Positions 31,691 to 43,000 of a stretch of DNA of 64,000 nucleotides are shown in pieces (the first letter of the stretch is position 1; every line of letters starts with the position of its first letter). Under the pieces are notes generated by a model. It worked only from the letters and a program-made list of their open reading frames with translations. It had not been told where the DNA came from and made no database searches. Made by a program: the position numbers and the translations under genes. The DNA is from Cenococcum geophilum 1.58 (taxonomy: Eukaryota; Ascomycota; Dothideomycetes; Gloniales; Gloniaceae). The stretch covers positions 960,779 through 1,024,778 of the forward strand of contig KV748241.1 of assembly GCA_001692895.1 (NCBI GenBank), written 5' to 3'.

Positions 31691-33370
31691 AGAGTAATTT
31701 ATTGCCGCTATTAAGAATAGAGTTAAGTTATTAATGGCCTTTATAACAGCTAAGGAGAAGGCTAACTTTAAACTTGTAAAATAGCTCTAAAAGGAAAGTT
31801 ATATTATAACCCCTAGAGCTCCTTTCTAAGTATATAATAAGTAGGAGATTAATAGTCTTATTATAAAAGGAGTTTTTAAATTTAAGAAGTATAACCCTAC
31901 TAAATTTAATGGAGTTTGCATCTTTAAGTTAAGAATAGTTAATAAGATTAAGGGTAAAGCTACCAACGCCCTATTTAAGAAATTAAGTCTTATTATCTAA
32001 GGCTATAATAATAATAGTAAGGAGGTAATTCTTATATAATCTTCTATAATTTAACGAGCTAGTTAGCAAGTTATTATTACGCTAGCTCCCTCCTTAATAA
32101 CGAATAGAATAGCGGTTTATTTATAAGATATTACCTAGGCCTATACCCAATTAGAGACACACCTTTAGCGCTTAATATTAGCATACCTTCTAGAGCAAAT
32201 TCGCCACCAATATCCTAAAGATATAATTATAGTTATACTTAAGCTATTATATAAAATCGCAGAGGTAGGAACTTATTAGTGGGCTACCTACAGCAAGCAC
32301 TATAAAGAAAAACTTTTAATAACCACTTCTATATTTAATTTATGCTTCCTTATTACAACTACGGAAACCCTATTTAGAATTATTGGTATATAAACTAATA
32401 ATATAATTATCTTAAAAGACGACTAGTTCTTAGCTCTTAAAGAAGATAAGCTAGTAAAGATAAATCTTATAGCAAAGCTAAAGGAAAAGCTTAATTTAAT
32501 AATACTATTACTCTTTAATAAATATATCCTCTCCCTAAATAAGGATTTTATTACTTTACGCCAGAAGGGTTAAGGCAAGAAGATTAACGTTATTAACGCT
32601 AATTCTCTAAAGTAAGGATATATAGAGCAACGCGCTTGTGGAGCTTATATTACTTCTATTTATTAACCTAAGGCTTTATTTAATCTCTCTATTACTACTT
32701 AACACTAGGAACTAACTAAGGATAATATTCTTGCCCTAAATAAGCGCCTTTTCTAGTAAATAAACCATCTTAATTAGGGACTACTCTACGTGCCTATTAA
32801 TCTTCCCACCGCTAATATCTTTATATTTATTAATAGATCGTTTATAAATAATAAAGATTTTAGCTCTTAATTAGAATATAAAATTATTATTATAAATAAA
32901 TCTATTAGAGAGAATAACTTTATAATCTACGGCAATTTTATCTATTAGAGCTTAACTAAGAGTAAGCGTATTATTTAAAGTGTTCTAGTGTTAGAGATAT
33001 ATAGAATAGTTAGCGGAGTTAATATAGTAATTGCAATTAGAGCTACCCTAAGGATAATTATAGATTAACTTAAACTCCCCGTTATTTCTATAATTGTATA
33101 TACCGACTTATATTCCCTTTATAAATGTTTAGTTAAGCTTAGTACTATAAAGGAGAAGCGCCTTATAATTAACATTATAGTACTTTAGCAATCCTATAAG
33201 CGGTAAAAAGTCTTTAAGATTTAATAGATTAATAGCTAAGATAATCTAGTAAATATAATAATAAAGGCAAACCTAAATAAGGCTCTAGAAACGTTTATTA
33301 ATATAAATACTCTATATATACGGGTTAAAGGTTAGGTTAAAAGGGAGTAAGAGTATAATATTCTACAGAC
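31690..33370 (+). pseudogene. Copia-1 reverse transcriptase and RNase H
   Basis: RT with the sequence around RAPF and the catalytic block TNNII near 32390-32405 (TDD, both Asp to Asn). RNase H spans about 32820-33330, with VYTDLYSLYKCL near 33097-33132 and the end near TLYIRVKGQVKRE. The frame is colinear with copia-2 and copia-3. Confidence 0.84.
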
Positions 33371-33393
33371 CCTAATTTTAACTAGCTAATTAA

Positions 33394-33420
33394 GATTTTC
33401 TATACCCGGTATAGAAAATC
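33394..33420. promoter_or_regulatory. 27-nt palindrome in the copia 3' UTR
   Basis: Perfect 11-nt arms GATTTTCTATA and TATAGAAAATC around CCCGG. Equivalent palindromes sit at the same place in copia-2 (39148-39174), copia-3 (46573-46599) and the gypsy-2 tail (59015-59041). It could form an RNA hairpin upstream of the 3' LTR. Confidence 0.7.
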
Positions 33421-33633
33421 GCTATTAGCTCGCTTATAACTAGCGCCTTGGCGGCCCTAATATAATATCCACCTATAACTCCTAAGTAAGAGGGCACCAC
33501 GTGCTAAGAGGCAAATTTTAGGATAGCGAGACTTATATTACAATAGCAATAGTAAGCAAAGAGGATTTATATTTATTACGCTAGTTAAGCAGTATTTATA
33601 TATAGATGGCAACTATAAAAAAAGAGTTGCTAG

Positions 33634-33799
33634 TGTTAGGAATGAAGTAAGCGGTTATTACGTGTTGCCGCGGCACTAGCGTAGCGAGGAGTCCTAAGCT
33701 CCTCGCCCTCCGTTAATTAATAAGAATAAGCTTTTTAATTAATATCACTGTAACCTACTCAAGCAGTCGTTATTAGTGAGTCACCCTGTGTAATTAACA
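33634..33799 (+). repeat. Copia-1 3' LTR, 166 bp
   Basis: Begins TGTTAGGAATGAAG and ends GTGTAATTAACA. It corresponds, in reverse, to the copia-3 LTRs but is about 42 bp shorter, lacking most of the CGGCAA-repeat part. Confidence 0.82.
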
Positions 33800-33985
33800 A
33801 TAACATCTATAATAAAGAGTTATTAGGTATAGTTATAGTACTTAAAAATAAAGAGTATTCTTATAAGGTATAGAGAAACTATTTATAGTTAAAACGGATT
33901 ATAAGAACCTAATAGGGTTCCTAATAATAAAAGAATTGTTAGGTAATAATAAGGGGCAACGAATATATATATATTGGTTACCGAG
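33800..33985 (+). pseudogene. Ty3/gypsy RNase H fragment
   Basis: Reads NIYNKELLGIVIVL and, after a frame change, EKLFIVKTDYKNLIGFLI, closely like gypsy-1 RNase H (12150-12230, minus strand). Only about 170 bp remain between the copia-1 LTR and the inverted-repeat structure. Confidence 0.7.
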
Positions 33986-34004
33986 CCTGTCGAACTATAT
34001 AAGT

Positions 34005-34490
34005 GCGCGAAGGGGCTTTAGAGCAGATTTAAAGGAATAATATAAATTCTATCTAAATCTATAGGTATAGCTCTTGTAGAGAATAAGACGTTATATAAAG
34101 AAGAGAAAGGAATAACGTAAAAATCTTATAATTAAATAGTTAGGGGTCTTGGTGGTTAATACGTGCGTATATATATATGTATATACACAGTTATAACGGG
34201 GCTAGCCCAGTTACAGTAGGAATATCTCGGTAAAACACTCGATAGATAAATTCCGACGCTTTGACCAAATTCTACTAGATTAATTGAATTCTACTAAAGT
34301 CCGTCAAAGACCGCGTGCGTACATACGCACGTATTGACAACTAAGCCCCTAACTATTTAATTATATAATTCTCTTATTATTCCTTTCTCTTCTTTATATA
34401 ACGTTTTGTTTTAGCAAGAGCTATATACCCTTAAATTTAGATAGAATTTATATCGTTCCTTTAAATCTTCCCTAAAGTCTCTTTACGCCC
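34005..34490. repeat. Large inverted repeat: two gypsy leaders head to head around one LTR-like core
   Basis: Left arm about 34005-34175 and right arm about 34318-34490 are imperfect inverse copies (shared TATATAAAGAAGAGAAAGGA, AATTAAATAGTTAGGGG and ATACGTGCGTA). The right arm is the leader directly upstream of gypsy-2 gag. The core between them ends ACGTATTGACA and begins TGGTTAATACGTGCG, like an LTR with inverted ends. Confidence 0.68.
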
Positions 34491-34526
34491 TTATATTACG
34501 TTACGTTAAAATAACTACTATTAAAA

Positions 34527-35806
34527 TGGTAAATAAACTTAAACCCTCCGCGTTAACTATAAGCATTATAGCCCTAGTTAGGGAACAGTTAACTATAATA
34601 CAATAGTCCTTTATGGATGCTTTAGCCTAGTAGCGAGCGATATTAGAAGCTTAGTACTAGTAATTAATAGGAGTAATCTATAAAAAACTCCGTAACCTTA
34701 AAGCACTTATATTAGAAACCCTAATAGCAATACCTATAAATAAAATTAAAATAGCTATATATAAACCTAACCCGTTAAATATAAACCCTAAACTAGTAAT
34801 AGCAGCTTAACCTATACCTGTAATAAACCTAGTACCTACTATAAAATTTAAAAAGCTCCCTAACTCTTTAATATTTAATAGAAATTAAAATAACTTACGT
34901 CCCTTTATAACTAAGCTCCGTCTTAAACTTTTAATAAACTATAACTAATACCCTATTAAAGCTAGTAAGATTAGCTATGGAATGTCTTATTTAAGTAAAG
35001 ACGCTATATAAACTATAGACCCATTCTTCTGTAATAGCACCTTCGTTAATTTTAAAATCTTTATCTCTCTATTAAAATAAATATATAATAACGCCAGCCG
35101 CGAACATATAGCTATTACTAAACTTAAAAACCTATAATAACGGAACCGAGACTTTACTAGCTTTTTTTCGGAATTTTTAGGCCTTATTAATAAACTAGAT
35201 TAAAATAAAGCCGCTAGAGTTACTGCTCTCCGTTAAGCTATTTTAGATAAAATTAGAGTATAGTTAGTAGGTAGAGAACTACCAAAGGACTTACCTAAAT
35301 TTGCTATAATATATTAATAAATTAATATGGACCTTTAATATAATAAATAGACTTATTTTCTAAAGCCAACTATACCTTATATTTAAAACTTTATAAAACT
35401 AGTATATACCTTAAAGCGTGATCCGTCTTTAAGACCTAAAAGCCCTATATATAACCCTATAGACCTTAACGCTACTTAATCCTATATACCCTTAGGAACC
35501 AATAAATAAAAAAATATAAGCTATAAATAGAGAATGTTTTAGATATAGAAAAAAGGGATATATTTAAAGGGATTACTAAACTTACCCTTTTAAAAAAGTC
35601 CGCCGTAGCTCCTCTTCGTCCTTAAGTCGCACTTATTCCATAAATTGTACCTATTCTATAAATTATACTTAGTTACTATAAAGCACCTTACCTTTAGTTA
35701 ATTTAGAAAATAAATCGTCTTAGGGCCAAGTTGCGCCTTAAGATAAGAAGTAGAAGAGTATAAGTGTCTAGGCTCTTTTAGCGCTAATATATAATATAAC
35801 TCCCTT
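34527..35806 (+). pseudogene. Gypsy-2 gag
   Basis: ATG 34527. The capsid region includes LRLKLLINYNQYPIKASKIS near 34918-34977, then SYGMSYLSKDAI, HIAITKLKNL and RAILDKIRVQLVGRELPKDL-type blocks, all Retrotrans_gag-like. A CCHC knuckle is expected near 35530-35590 and appears with its Cys mutated. Copia-4 interrupts at 35807. The protein would form the particle shell. Confidence 0.78.
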
Positions 35807-35993
35807 TGTTGGTTATACAAGGGGATATTACGTAGCTACGGTTCGTAGATAGTATAATAATTGTTATTCTTTTTGATTGATTGTTAAAAGCAAAGGATCG
35901 TAAGGATCGCAGTGCCTAAGAAGGGGGGGCTGATAAGTCACCATAAGGGTGACTAATCAGAGACAATATAACCTCTGTCCATACATTCCGACA
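35807..35993 (-). repeat. Copia-4 3' LTR
   Basis: 187 bp, TGTTGGTTATACAAGG to CATTCCGACA in plus-strand reading. Pairs with 38103-38289; differences are mostly transitions. Confidence 0.9.
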
Positions 35994-36510
35994 CTAATAG
36001 TTCTTTCTTTGTACTTATAGCGCTGCAAAAAGGCAGCAAAGTGTTAGTTTAGCTGCAGGTAGAAGCAGTAAAGGTTAAAGATTAGCTATAGGCGGGAGCA
36101 GCAAAATATCGGTAAGCTGCGGGTAGAGCAGTAACGGTTAAATTGGAATTAGCTGCAAGCATAGCAGCGGTCTATCTAGGTGGTAGTACGGTACCAGCGA
36201 TAGTAATAATAGTAGTTAAGCATAGAGCCTGTTGGTGCGATTAGTATTGTAATAGTAGGCATAGCAGCGCTATTAGTTTGTTGATAATATATGGCAGTAC
36301 GGTGCTACGCAGGGTTGGTTCCGTAGGCAGATTGGCACGGAGTCTTGTTATAGGGTTAGTTCGCAGGCGTTGCGGATATTGTTACGGATATTGCGGATAT
36401 TGCTATAGATATTGCGGATATTGCAGATTGGATATTATAAATATTACGGTGGAAACAGGTAGGCGCGTATAAGGTGTTATGGGGTGTCCTATGACAGCAA
36501 TATAGGTACG
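35994..36510 (-). other. Copia-4 3' interior, no recognised coding
   Basis: Related to the unmutated copy at 24697-25125. Contains CAG/GCAGC words and a run of GCGGATATT-type repeats (about 36370-36425). An open plus-strand frame (36278-36472) is probably a shadow. Confidence 0.55.
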
Positions 36511-36599
36511 AGCCTATCTGGGTTAGTGGAATTGTTAATAGCCCTAACAGCTATCTATAAGGTGAGCTCTCTAATAGTACTTCTAGTAATTCTTCTTTA

Positions 36600-37012
36600 T
36601 GCTTTACCTGCGTAACTATGCCGTCCTAACCGCTTCCCCCCTATATCACTCTCTCTTTACTTATCCTTTACGGTACCCTCCACAAGAACTTCCTATCTAA
36701 ATTATGCTGGTAGCTACCTTTATAGCTATCTTGGGAACCGCGGAATCCTCCTCTATATTAGCCGTAGCTATATCCATATCCTCTACTACATCCTTCTTAC
36801 TAATAGGTTGGGGTATCGTTTATAGATCTGGCTTGTTGTACTAGTTATCTAAGTACAGTAGGGGTTAAAGGAAATATCTCGGCGCTTAAGTTAAACGGGG
36901 TTAAGAATCTCTGGTGGGACGGAGCTTGAGGCACGGGTTAAGGTACAGCAGCTTAAGGAACTTAAGGTGTTTAATAACCTAAGGTTGTCTGTAGTAGTTG
37001 CTGCGGAAATTA
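36600..37012 (-). other. Copia-4 interior with no match in the window
   Basis: A minus-strand stretch near 36740-36840 reads SKKDVVEDMDIATANIEED with few stops, not found in copia-1 to copia-3. It may be a piece of a related element's polyprotein or captured sequence; I cannot identify it. Confidence 0.4.
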
Positions 37013-37215
37013 CTGCGGAGATTACTGCAGAGGTTGCTGCGGAGGTTCTTGCGGAGGTTCTTGTGGAGGTTCTTACGGAGGTTCTTGCGGAGGTTCTTAC
37101 GGAGGTTCTTGCGGAGGTTCTTACAGAGGTTCTTGCGGAGGTTCTTCTAGAAGTTCTTACGGACGTTACTGCGGACGTTGTGGTTGCTGCGGAGGCTGCT
37201 GCGGACGTTGCTACT
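37013..37215. repeat. 12-bp tandem repeat (GCGGAGGTTCTT)n in copia-4
   Basis: About 17 imperfect units. Being a multiple of three it leaves frames open on both strands (plus-strand 88 codons from 36967). It is not related to the GAGCTTCGTGCA minisatellite. Confidence 0.88.
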
Positions 37216-37239
37216 GGGCAGGAGAAGGACTAAGTGGGA

Positions 37240-37708
37240 GATTAGCGTTCTAGGGGTTTTAATACGAATTAAAGTTGCCTTTTAAAGAATATCAGTTGGT
37301 TCTTAACTTCCGTAGTTAACGTATAATTTTAGCTTCCGTCCATACTGGTTCTTCTATACCAATAATAACGGCCTAAATATTGCTAGCAATTAAGTTACTG
37401 TTCTTAGTAACGTATACCCCATTCCTACGGAGGAAGTCTTAAAAATCCTAAATAATACTAGCGTTACCGAGTGCCTAGGTGTCGGCGGTCCATCCTATAA
37501 AATCTTCCCTAAAATACTCCCATAGCTATAAATCGGCCTAATATCTATTTCGGTAGAATATAATACAATATAGAAGAAAGCCATTAACTTATTTTGCGGT
37601 ATAAGTTATTATATTAATAGTAAATTCGTCCCAATCTTTATCGATAAGTTTCGCGTATGTAGCTACCCCTAGTAGTAGGGAGTCTCTTTAGTTGTCTGGA
37701 ATAGCCAT
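37240..37708 (-). pseudogene. Copia-4 gag N-terminal part
   Basis: Starts ATG at 37708, reading MAIPDN, then a TGG-to-TAG stop, then SLLLGVATYAKLIDKD. Copia-2 gag starts the same way at 44207. It would be followed by capsid, but the frame passes into the 12-bp repeat. Retention of the gag start and leader fits a packaging requirement. Confidence 0.7.
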
Positions 37709-38102
37709 GTTTTTAAAGGAAGGGAAGTGTTATTGGTGTAGGGATTATCGTTTAATATAGGGGTTGTCGTTTAGTATAGGGGTTGTCGTTTAGTACGCGT
37801 TTATAACGTGTATTTGCGGTTATGGGGCTTAGGACTAGTTCTAGCCTTAAATCGCGAAGACTTATAAAGCGTGTTATTCTGCGTAATGGACGCAAGAATT
37901 TATAATCTTAAAAAGGCTTAAGACTAGTTCTGGCCTTTAGATCCTTAGATTTGTGGAAGAGTTCTATTTAAGGTTTAGGACCAGTTCTAACCTTAAAAGA
38001 CAGCTTCCTTTAGCACAAGTAGCACTAGTACAGTAGCTTATCTCTTCTTAGTGGAATACCTAGCTGTTCTATAGTATAACAGTAAAGTTAACCACTAATT
38101 AG

Positions 38103-38289
38103 TGTTGGTTACATAAGGGGATATCACGTAGCTACGGTTCGTAGATAGTATGATAATTGTTATTCTTTTTAATTGATTGTCAAAAGTAAAGGATTATAAG
38201 GATCGTAGTGCCTAAGAAGGGGGGGCTAATAAGTTACTATAAGGGTGACTAATTAGAGACAATATAACCTCTGTCCATACATTCCGACA
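38103..38289 (-). repeat. Copia-4 5' LTR
   Basis: 187 bp, matching 35807-35993. The 5' leader and primer-binding region lie directly to its left. Confidence 0.9.
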
Positions 38290-38294
38290 CCCTT

Positions 38295-38783
38295 AATATA
38301 CTCGGCGAAATTTAAATACTTAGAAAATAAAAGGAAGTACAAATCCTTATAAATAGTGGAGCTACTAATATAGGCTTTATTAATACGAACTACGCGAAAA
38401 CTTAACGCTTAAATTTAAAGAAACTTAATAAGCCCTAAGGTCTATAAGGCTCTAATAGTAAGCTCTTAATATATAGTAAACTAATATATTGCGCTCTTAT
38501 AAAGATGTGGATAGGTAAATACCTTAAATATATTTCCCTATTTATAACACCCTTAAAGCATTATAAGGTAATACTTAAATACGGATAGCTAAAACAACAT
38601 AACCCTTTAATTAGCTGGGTTAAAGAAATACTAAAATTCCATATAACCTACTGCCGAAGTTATTACTTAAAATACTACTTGCTTTATAAATATATACATA
38701 ACTATTTAAATTTAATATAATATAAATTACCCTTACTATAAACCCTAAACTAATATAATAAAGTTATAACTATTAATCGCGGT
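38295..38783 (+). pseudogene. Gypsy-2 protease region
   Basis: Continuation of gypsy-2 pol after copia-4. The segment after IVELLI (where an active-site Asp is expected) reads into FITPLKHYKVILKYGWLKQHNPLISW-like sequence near 38545-38625, the second half of a gypsy retropepsin with its conserved WL-x-x-HNP block. It ends at the GCGGT duplication of copia-2. Confidence 0.72.
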
Positions 38784-38984
38784 TATTGGTTACACAAGGG
38801 GGATATTACGTAGCTATGGTTTGTAGATAGTATAATAATTATTGTTGTTTTTGTTCCAAGAAAGGGGAAGGGTAAGGAACTTAAGGTTCCTTACCACGCT
38901 AGTGCCGCGGCAACACGTGACGGCAACTTACCTTATATGACGGCAATTTGCCGCATATGGCGGCAATTTACCCTATTCCCAACA
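38784..38984 (-). repeat. Copia-2 3' LTR
   Basis: 201 bp. Sense-strand start is TGTTGGGAATAGGG with three CGGCAA/TTGCC blocks and CACGTG; the end is like the copia-4 LTR. Confidence 0.9.
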
Positions 38985-39147
38985 CTAGCAACTCTTCTTT
39001 TTATAGTTGCCATCTATAAACACCTATAGATTGCTACTATACAAAAGTACAAAGCTAAGGGGAAGAAGGAAAAGAGGAAGGGTGTTATGGGGGTTAACGC
39101 GAAGACAAGTGGGCCGCTAAGGCGCTAGTAGTAAGCAAGCTAATAGC

Positions 39148-39295
39148 GATTTTTTATGCCGGGCATAGAAAATCCTAATTGGCTAGATTAACGAATGGCG
39201 TTGGCAGAACTCTATACCGCCACCCGAATTAATTAGGCGCGGCGCTCTTGGCAAGAATCTAACTAATTAAATAACTTTAACTAGCGGTTAAAGTT
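39148..39295 (-). promoter_or_regulatory. Copia-2 3' UTR hairpin module
   Basis: Two inverted repeats about 100 bp apart: AACTTTAACTAGC/GGTTAAAGTT at 39273-39295 and a 27-nt palindrome at 39148-39174. The first is shared with the Ty3/gypsy elements gypsy-3 (52907-52929) and the gypsy-2 tail (58912-58934), together with flanking CTTGCCAAG and CTAATT words, but is absent from copia-1 and copia-3. Confidence 0.6.
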
Positions 39296-39319
39296 CTATA
39301 AGATCTTAACTTCTCTAAA

Positions 39320-42300
39320 TTTCCCTCTTAACCTAACCTTTAACTCGCATATATAGAGTATTTATGTTAACAAATGTCTCTAGTGCCTTGTTTAGGTTTA
39401 CCTTTATTATTATATCTGCCGGGTTATTTTGGCTATTAATCTATTAAATCTTAAAGAGTTTTTAACGCTTGTAGGATTACTAAAGTGCCATAATATCGAT
39501 TATAAGACGCTTCTTCTTTATGGTGCTAAGCTTAACTAAATACTTGTAGAGGGAGTATAAGTTAGTACACACGATTATAGGAATAGCGGGAATTTTAAGT
39601 TAATCCGTAATTATCTTAAGGGTAGTTCTAATTATAATTGCTATATTAACTCTGCTAACTATTCCGTATATCTCTAATACTAGAACGCTTTAAGTAATAT
39701 ATTTACTCTTAGTTAAGCTCTAATAGATAAGGTTGCCGTAGATCGTGAAGTTATTCTCTCTAGTAGATTTGTTTGCGATAATGATCTTATATCCTAACTA
39801 GGAGCTAAAATCTTTATTATTAGTAAACAATCTATTAATAAATATAAAGATCCTAGCGGTGGGGAGATTAATAGGCATATAGAGTAGCTCTTGGTCGAGA
39901 TAATTCATCTACTAAAAAAGGCGCTTATTTAGAGCAAGAATATTATCCTTAGTTGGTTCCTAGTATTAGGCGGCAATAGAGAGATTAAAGGAAGCCTTAG
40001 GTTAATAGATAGAAGCAATATAAGCCCCATAAGTACGTTATTCTACGTATCCTTATTTTAGAGAATTAACGTTAACAACGTTAATCTTCTTGCCTTAACC
40101 CTTCTGGCGTAAAGTAATGGAATCCTTATTTATGGAAAGGATATATCTATTAAAGAGCAATGGTGTTATTAAATTAAGTCTTTCCTTTAGCTTTACTATA
40201 AGATTTACCTTTACTAGCTTATCTTCTTTAAGAGCTAAGAATTGGTTATCTCCTAAGATAATTATATCGTTAGTTTATATACTAACAATTCTAAATAGAG
40301 TTCCTGTAGTTATAATAAGGAAGCAGGGATTAAATATAGAAGTAGTTATTAAAAGCTTCTCTTTATAGTGCTTACTATAAGTAGCCTACTAATAAGTTCC
40401 TGCCTCTGCAATTCCGTATAATGGCTTAAACATAATCATAATCGTGTCTTTAGGATACTGGTGGCGAATTTACTCCAGAAGGTATGCCAATATTAAGCGC
40501 TAAAGGTACGTCTCTAATTGGGTGTAGGCTTAAGTAATATCTCGCAAATAAACTGCCATTTTATTCTTTATTAAGGAGGGAGCTAATATAATAATAACTT
40601 GCTAACTAGCTCGTTAAATCATAGGAGATTATATAAAAATTATCTCTTTGCTATTATTATTATAACCTTAGATAATAAGCCTTGATTTCTTAAATGGGGT
40701 ATTAGTAGCTTTGCCCTTAATCTCGTTGACCATTCTTAACTTAAAGATGCGAACTCTATTAAACTTAGTAGGGTCATATTTCTTAAATTTAAAGACTCCT
40801 CTTATAATAAGACCGTCGATCTCCTGCTTATCGGATACTTAGAAAGGAGCTCCTAGGGTTATAATACGACCTTCCTTTTAGAGCTGTTTTGCGAGCATAA
40901 AGTTAGCCTTCTCTTTAGCTGTTATAAAGGCCATTAATAACTTAACTCTACTCTCTATAGCAGCAATAAATTACTCTTTAAAATTAATAAGATATTAGCA
41001 ATTTTATAATCCCTTTAGGCGACCTCTACCGCGTTATGGTTGCGGCACGTTTACTATAATTATATTAGGATTACAGTCGCCTTCTAGGGTATATTAATTA
41101 TAGTTCTCCTCTAGGGCATCTTCTAGGGCATCTTTTGGGGCATTCTGTAAAGGCTTAAAACTATCATCTTTATAATAGGGCCTAATAACGGTTAAATGGA
41201 ATTAAGTAGGTCTATAGGGCATCTAAAGAGTGCAAGTTTAACTATTAATTGTAATAAGTTTATATAGGCCTAACTATTCTCCCTTTTTACGCCATACCCG
41301 TACTTTAGATTAGAGTGGCAGATTAAGCGTAGTTAAGGTATTTAGGCCATTTCTCATTCCTAGTATATTATTAACCTGGCGCGTAGCGTATAGACGTTAT
41401 ACCTCCTTTATTACTTTATAAATAGCCTTAGCTCATTATATAATAGAGGGAGATAGTAAAGAATTATTAGTTATTTAAGGGTAGGCGCTAAAGACTAGTA
41501 ATATAGGTATAAGTCTATCCGGGCCAGCGGAATCGTTAATAGCTTTAACAGCTATTTATAAGGTAAGTTCTTCACTAGCATCCTTTAGTTCCGAAGAGAT
41601 AATCTTATATATGCGGCGTAATGGCGTATAATATTACTCTACTTTTCTAATACTATTATATGCCTTAATAGGGACTTCCTTAACCTTAATTGCCATTGCC
41701 TTTGTTTATTATCGGAACTCTATAGATAAGAAGTTCTTTCCTACGTTATAAATAATTTAATTAGGGGGTCCTAGGTAGATATTAATCTAGCATAACTAAA
41801 GGGTATCCTATACGTTTCTAGCTAATATATCCCTTAAGAAACATATAGCTTAAAAGGAGGTTAATAAGTCAATAGCTTAGAGGACTGGCTTGCCGTTAAG
41901 ATATATAACATCAATAATAATATAGAAGTTAAAGTTGTAGTCATCTTTAAGGGTGAACTTAAATCGGCTAGGGGACTTCTGGTTTATTTAGTAGTAATAG
42001 CAGTACTTTATAAAATACTTAATTGCCTTAACCTTAACTTTATAACCTGCTTATTAAAGAACCCTAAGTAGTTAGTAAACGGATAGGTGGCTAAAACAAT
42101 AGTGTAGTTGACGTAGCTCTAACTTAGTTAAGTAATTCTAAGCAACGCTCCTTTCTGGTTATTGGAGGAGCAACTAAGGGTAACCCTACTTGCGTATAAT
42201 AGGCACCTAATTATCTCCCTAAATAAGTATATTCTTAAGGTTATTAAGCTTAACGCCTAATTTATCTATATCTTAGATATAGAATAGGAATAGGGTGTTC

Positions 42301-43000
42301 GCGGGAATAATATAGAAGGTAATATATCCTAATAGGGTTTGGACCTTAATTGTGCTAAAAGAGATTATAGTACCCTTACTAATTGTATATTAGCCTGCCG
42401 TTAATTAGTCAATTTAAACAGAGCTATTAAGCTACTAAAGAGCTCAAACTTAAGGTTCTCCTGCTATAGATACTCCTGCGGCTCTAGTATCTGGTATAAT
42501 ACCATAGAAGACGTTCGCTAAGTATCTATTGTTAAAGGAGAACGCGGAACTTTCCTTTAGCTTATTAAAGATATCTAACTTTATAATAGAATGGAACGTA
42601 GATTAATTATTAAGGATAGCAACGGTTTATATGCCATTTACCTTACTATACTCAGTAAAGTATTAGTTAGAAGAGTAGTCCTTAATATCTATATCTATAA
42701 GGAGCTGTTTAGCCTTATTAACCTTATCCTTAAGGTCTTTTATGCCTTTATATTAGACCAAAAAGCTTTAGAAGTAGGCCGCAGTAACCTTATAATTTTT
42801 AACATTTCTTATACTTTATCGGAACTTATTATATGCCTCCTTTCGCTTATTAAGAGAGTGTCTATTTAACTAGCAATTTGGCTTCTTACAAACGTAGCAC
42901 TTCTTCTAATAGTTGTTCCGAAATGAACCTTTATAAGGACCTCCATAATTACTTTATAGTTGACGTTAATTGTACCCTCTACCGTATCCCCTACTCCGGC
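39320..43000 (-). pseudogene. Copia-2 protease, integrase, RT, RNase H
   Basis: Colinear with copia-1. RNase H lies at about 39340-39860, RT at about 40380-41050 with the catalytic block reading TND near 40271-40285 (one Asp lost), integrase at about 41200-42200 and protease near 42470-42510, where the VFYGII block precedes a DTR-type active site. Stops are RIP-type. Open plus-strand frames at 40117-40368 and 42591-42869 are antisense shadows. Confidence 0.82.

Larger units (their letters stand above)
26304..33799 (+). mobile_element. Copia-1, Ty1/copia retrotransposon, RIP-mutated, 5' LTR not found
   Basis: Plus-strand copia element in the order gag, zinc knuckle, protease, integrase, RT and RNase H, then a 3' LTR at 33634-33799. 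An ORF1-only LINE interrupts it (27671-29746, 12-bp duplication). The gag start is ATA at 26304-26306 where copia-3 has ATG (57615, minus strand), a RIP-type change. No matching 5' LTR lies upstream; 25811-26303 is unrelated to other copia leaders. Confidence 0.86.
35807..38289 (-). mobile_element. Copia-4, short non-autonomous copia derivative (2.48 kb)
   Basis: Flanked by two 187-bp LTRs and a perfect 5-bp duplication CCCTT. Its 5' part (37240-38102, minus strand) is colinear with the leader and gag N-terminus of copia-2 (43748-44567). A fragment at about 36510-36600 matches copia-2 integrase (about 41510-41590). The rest of the interior is unrelated to copia-2 and includes a 12-bp repeat. 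There is no protease, RT or RNase H, so it must have used proteins from related elements. Confidence 0.85.

Noticed and set aside
36967..37233. 88-codon Val/Glu repeat protein
   Set aside because: It is the plus-strand reading of the GCGGAGGTTCTT repeat inside minus-strand copia-4.
40117..40368. 83- and 92-codon plus-strand frames in copia-2 (also 42591-42869) and 80 codons in copia-3 (53417-53659)
   Set aside because: They are antisense to the well-supported minus-strand copia polyprotein and appear in parallel copies for that reason.
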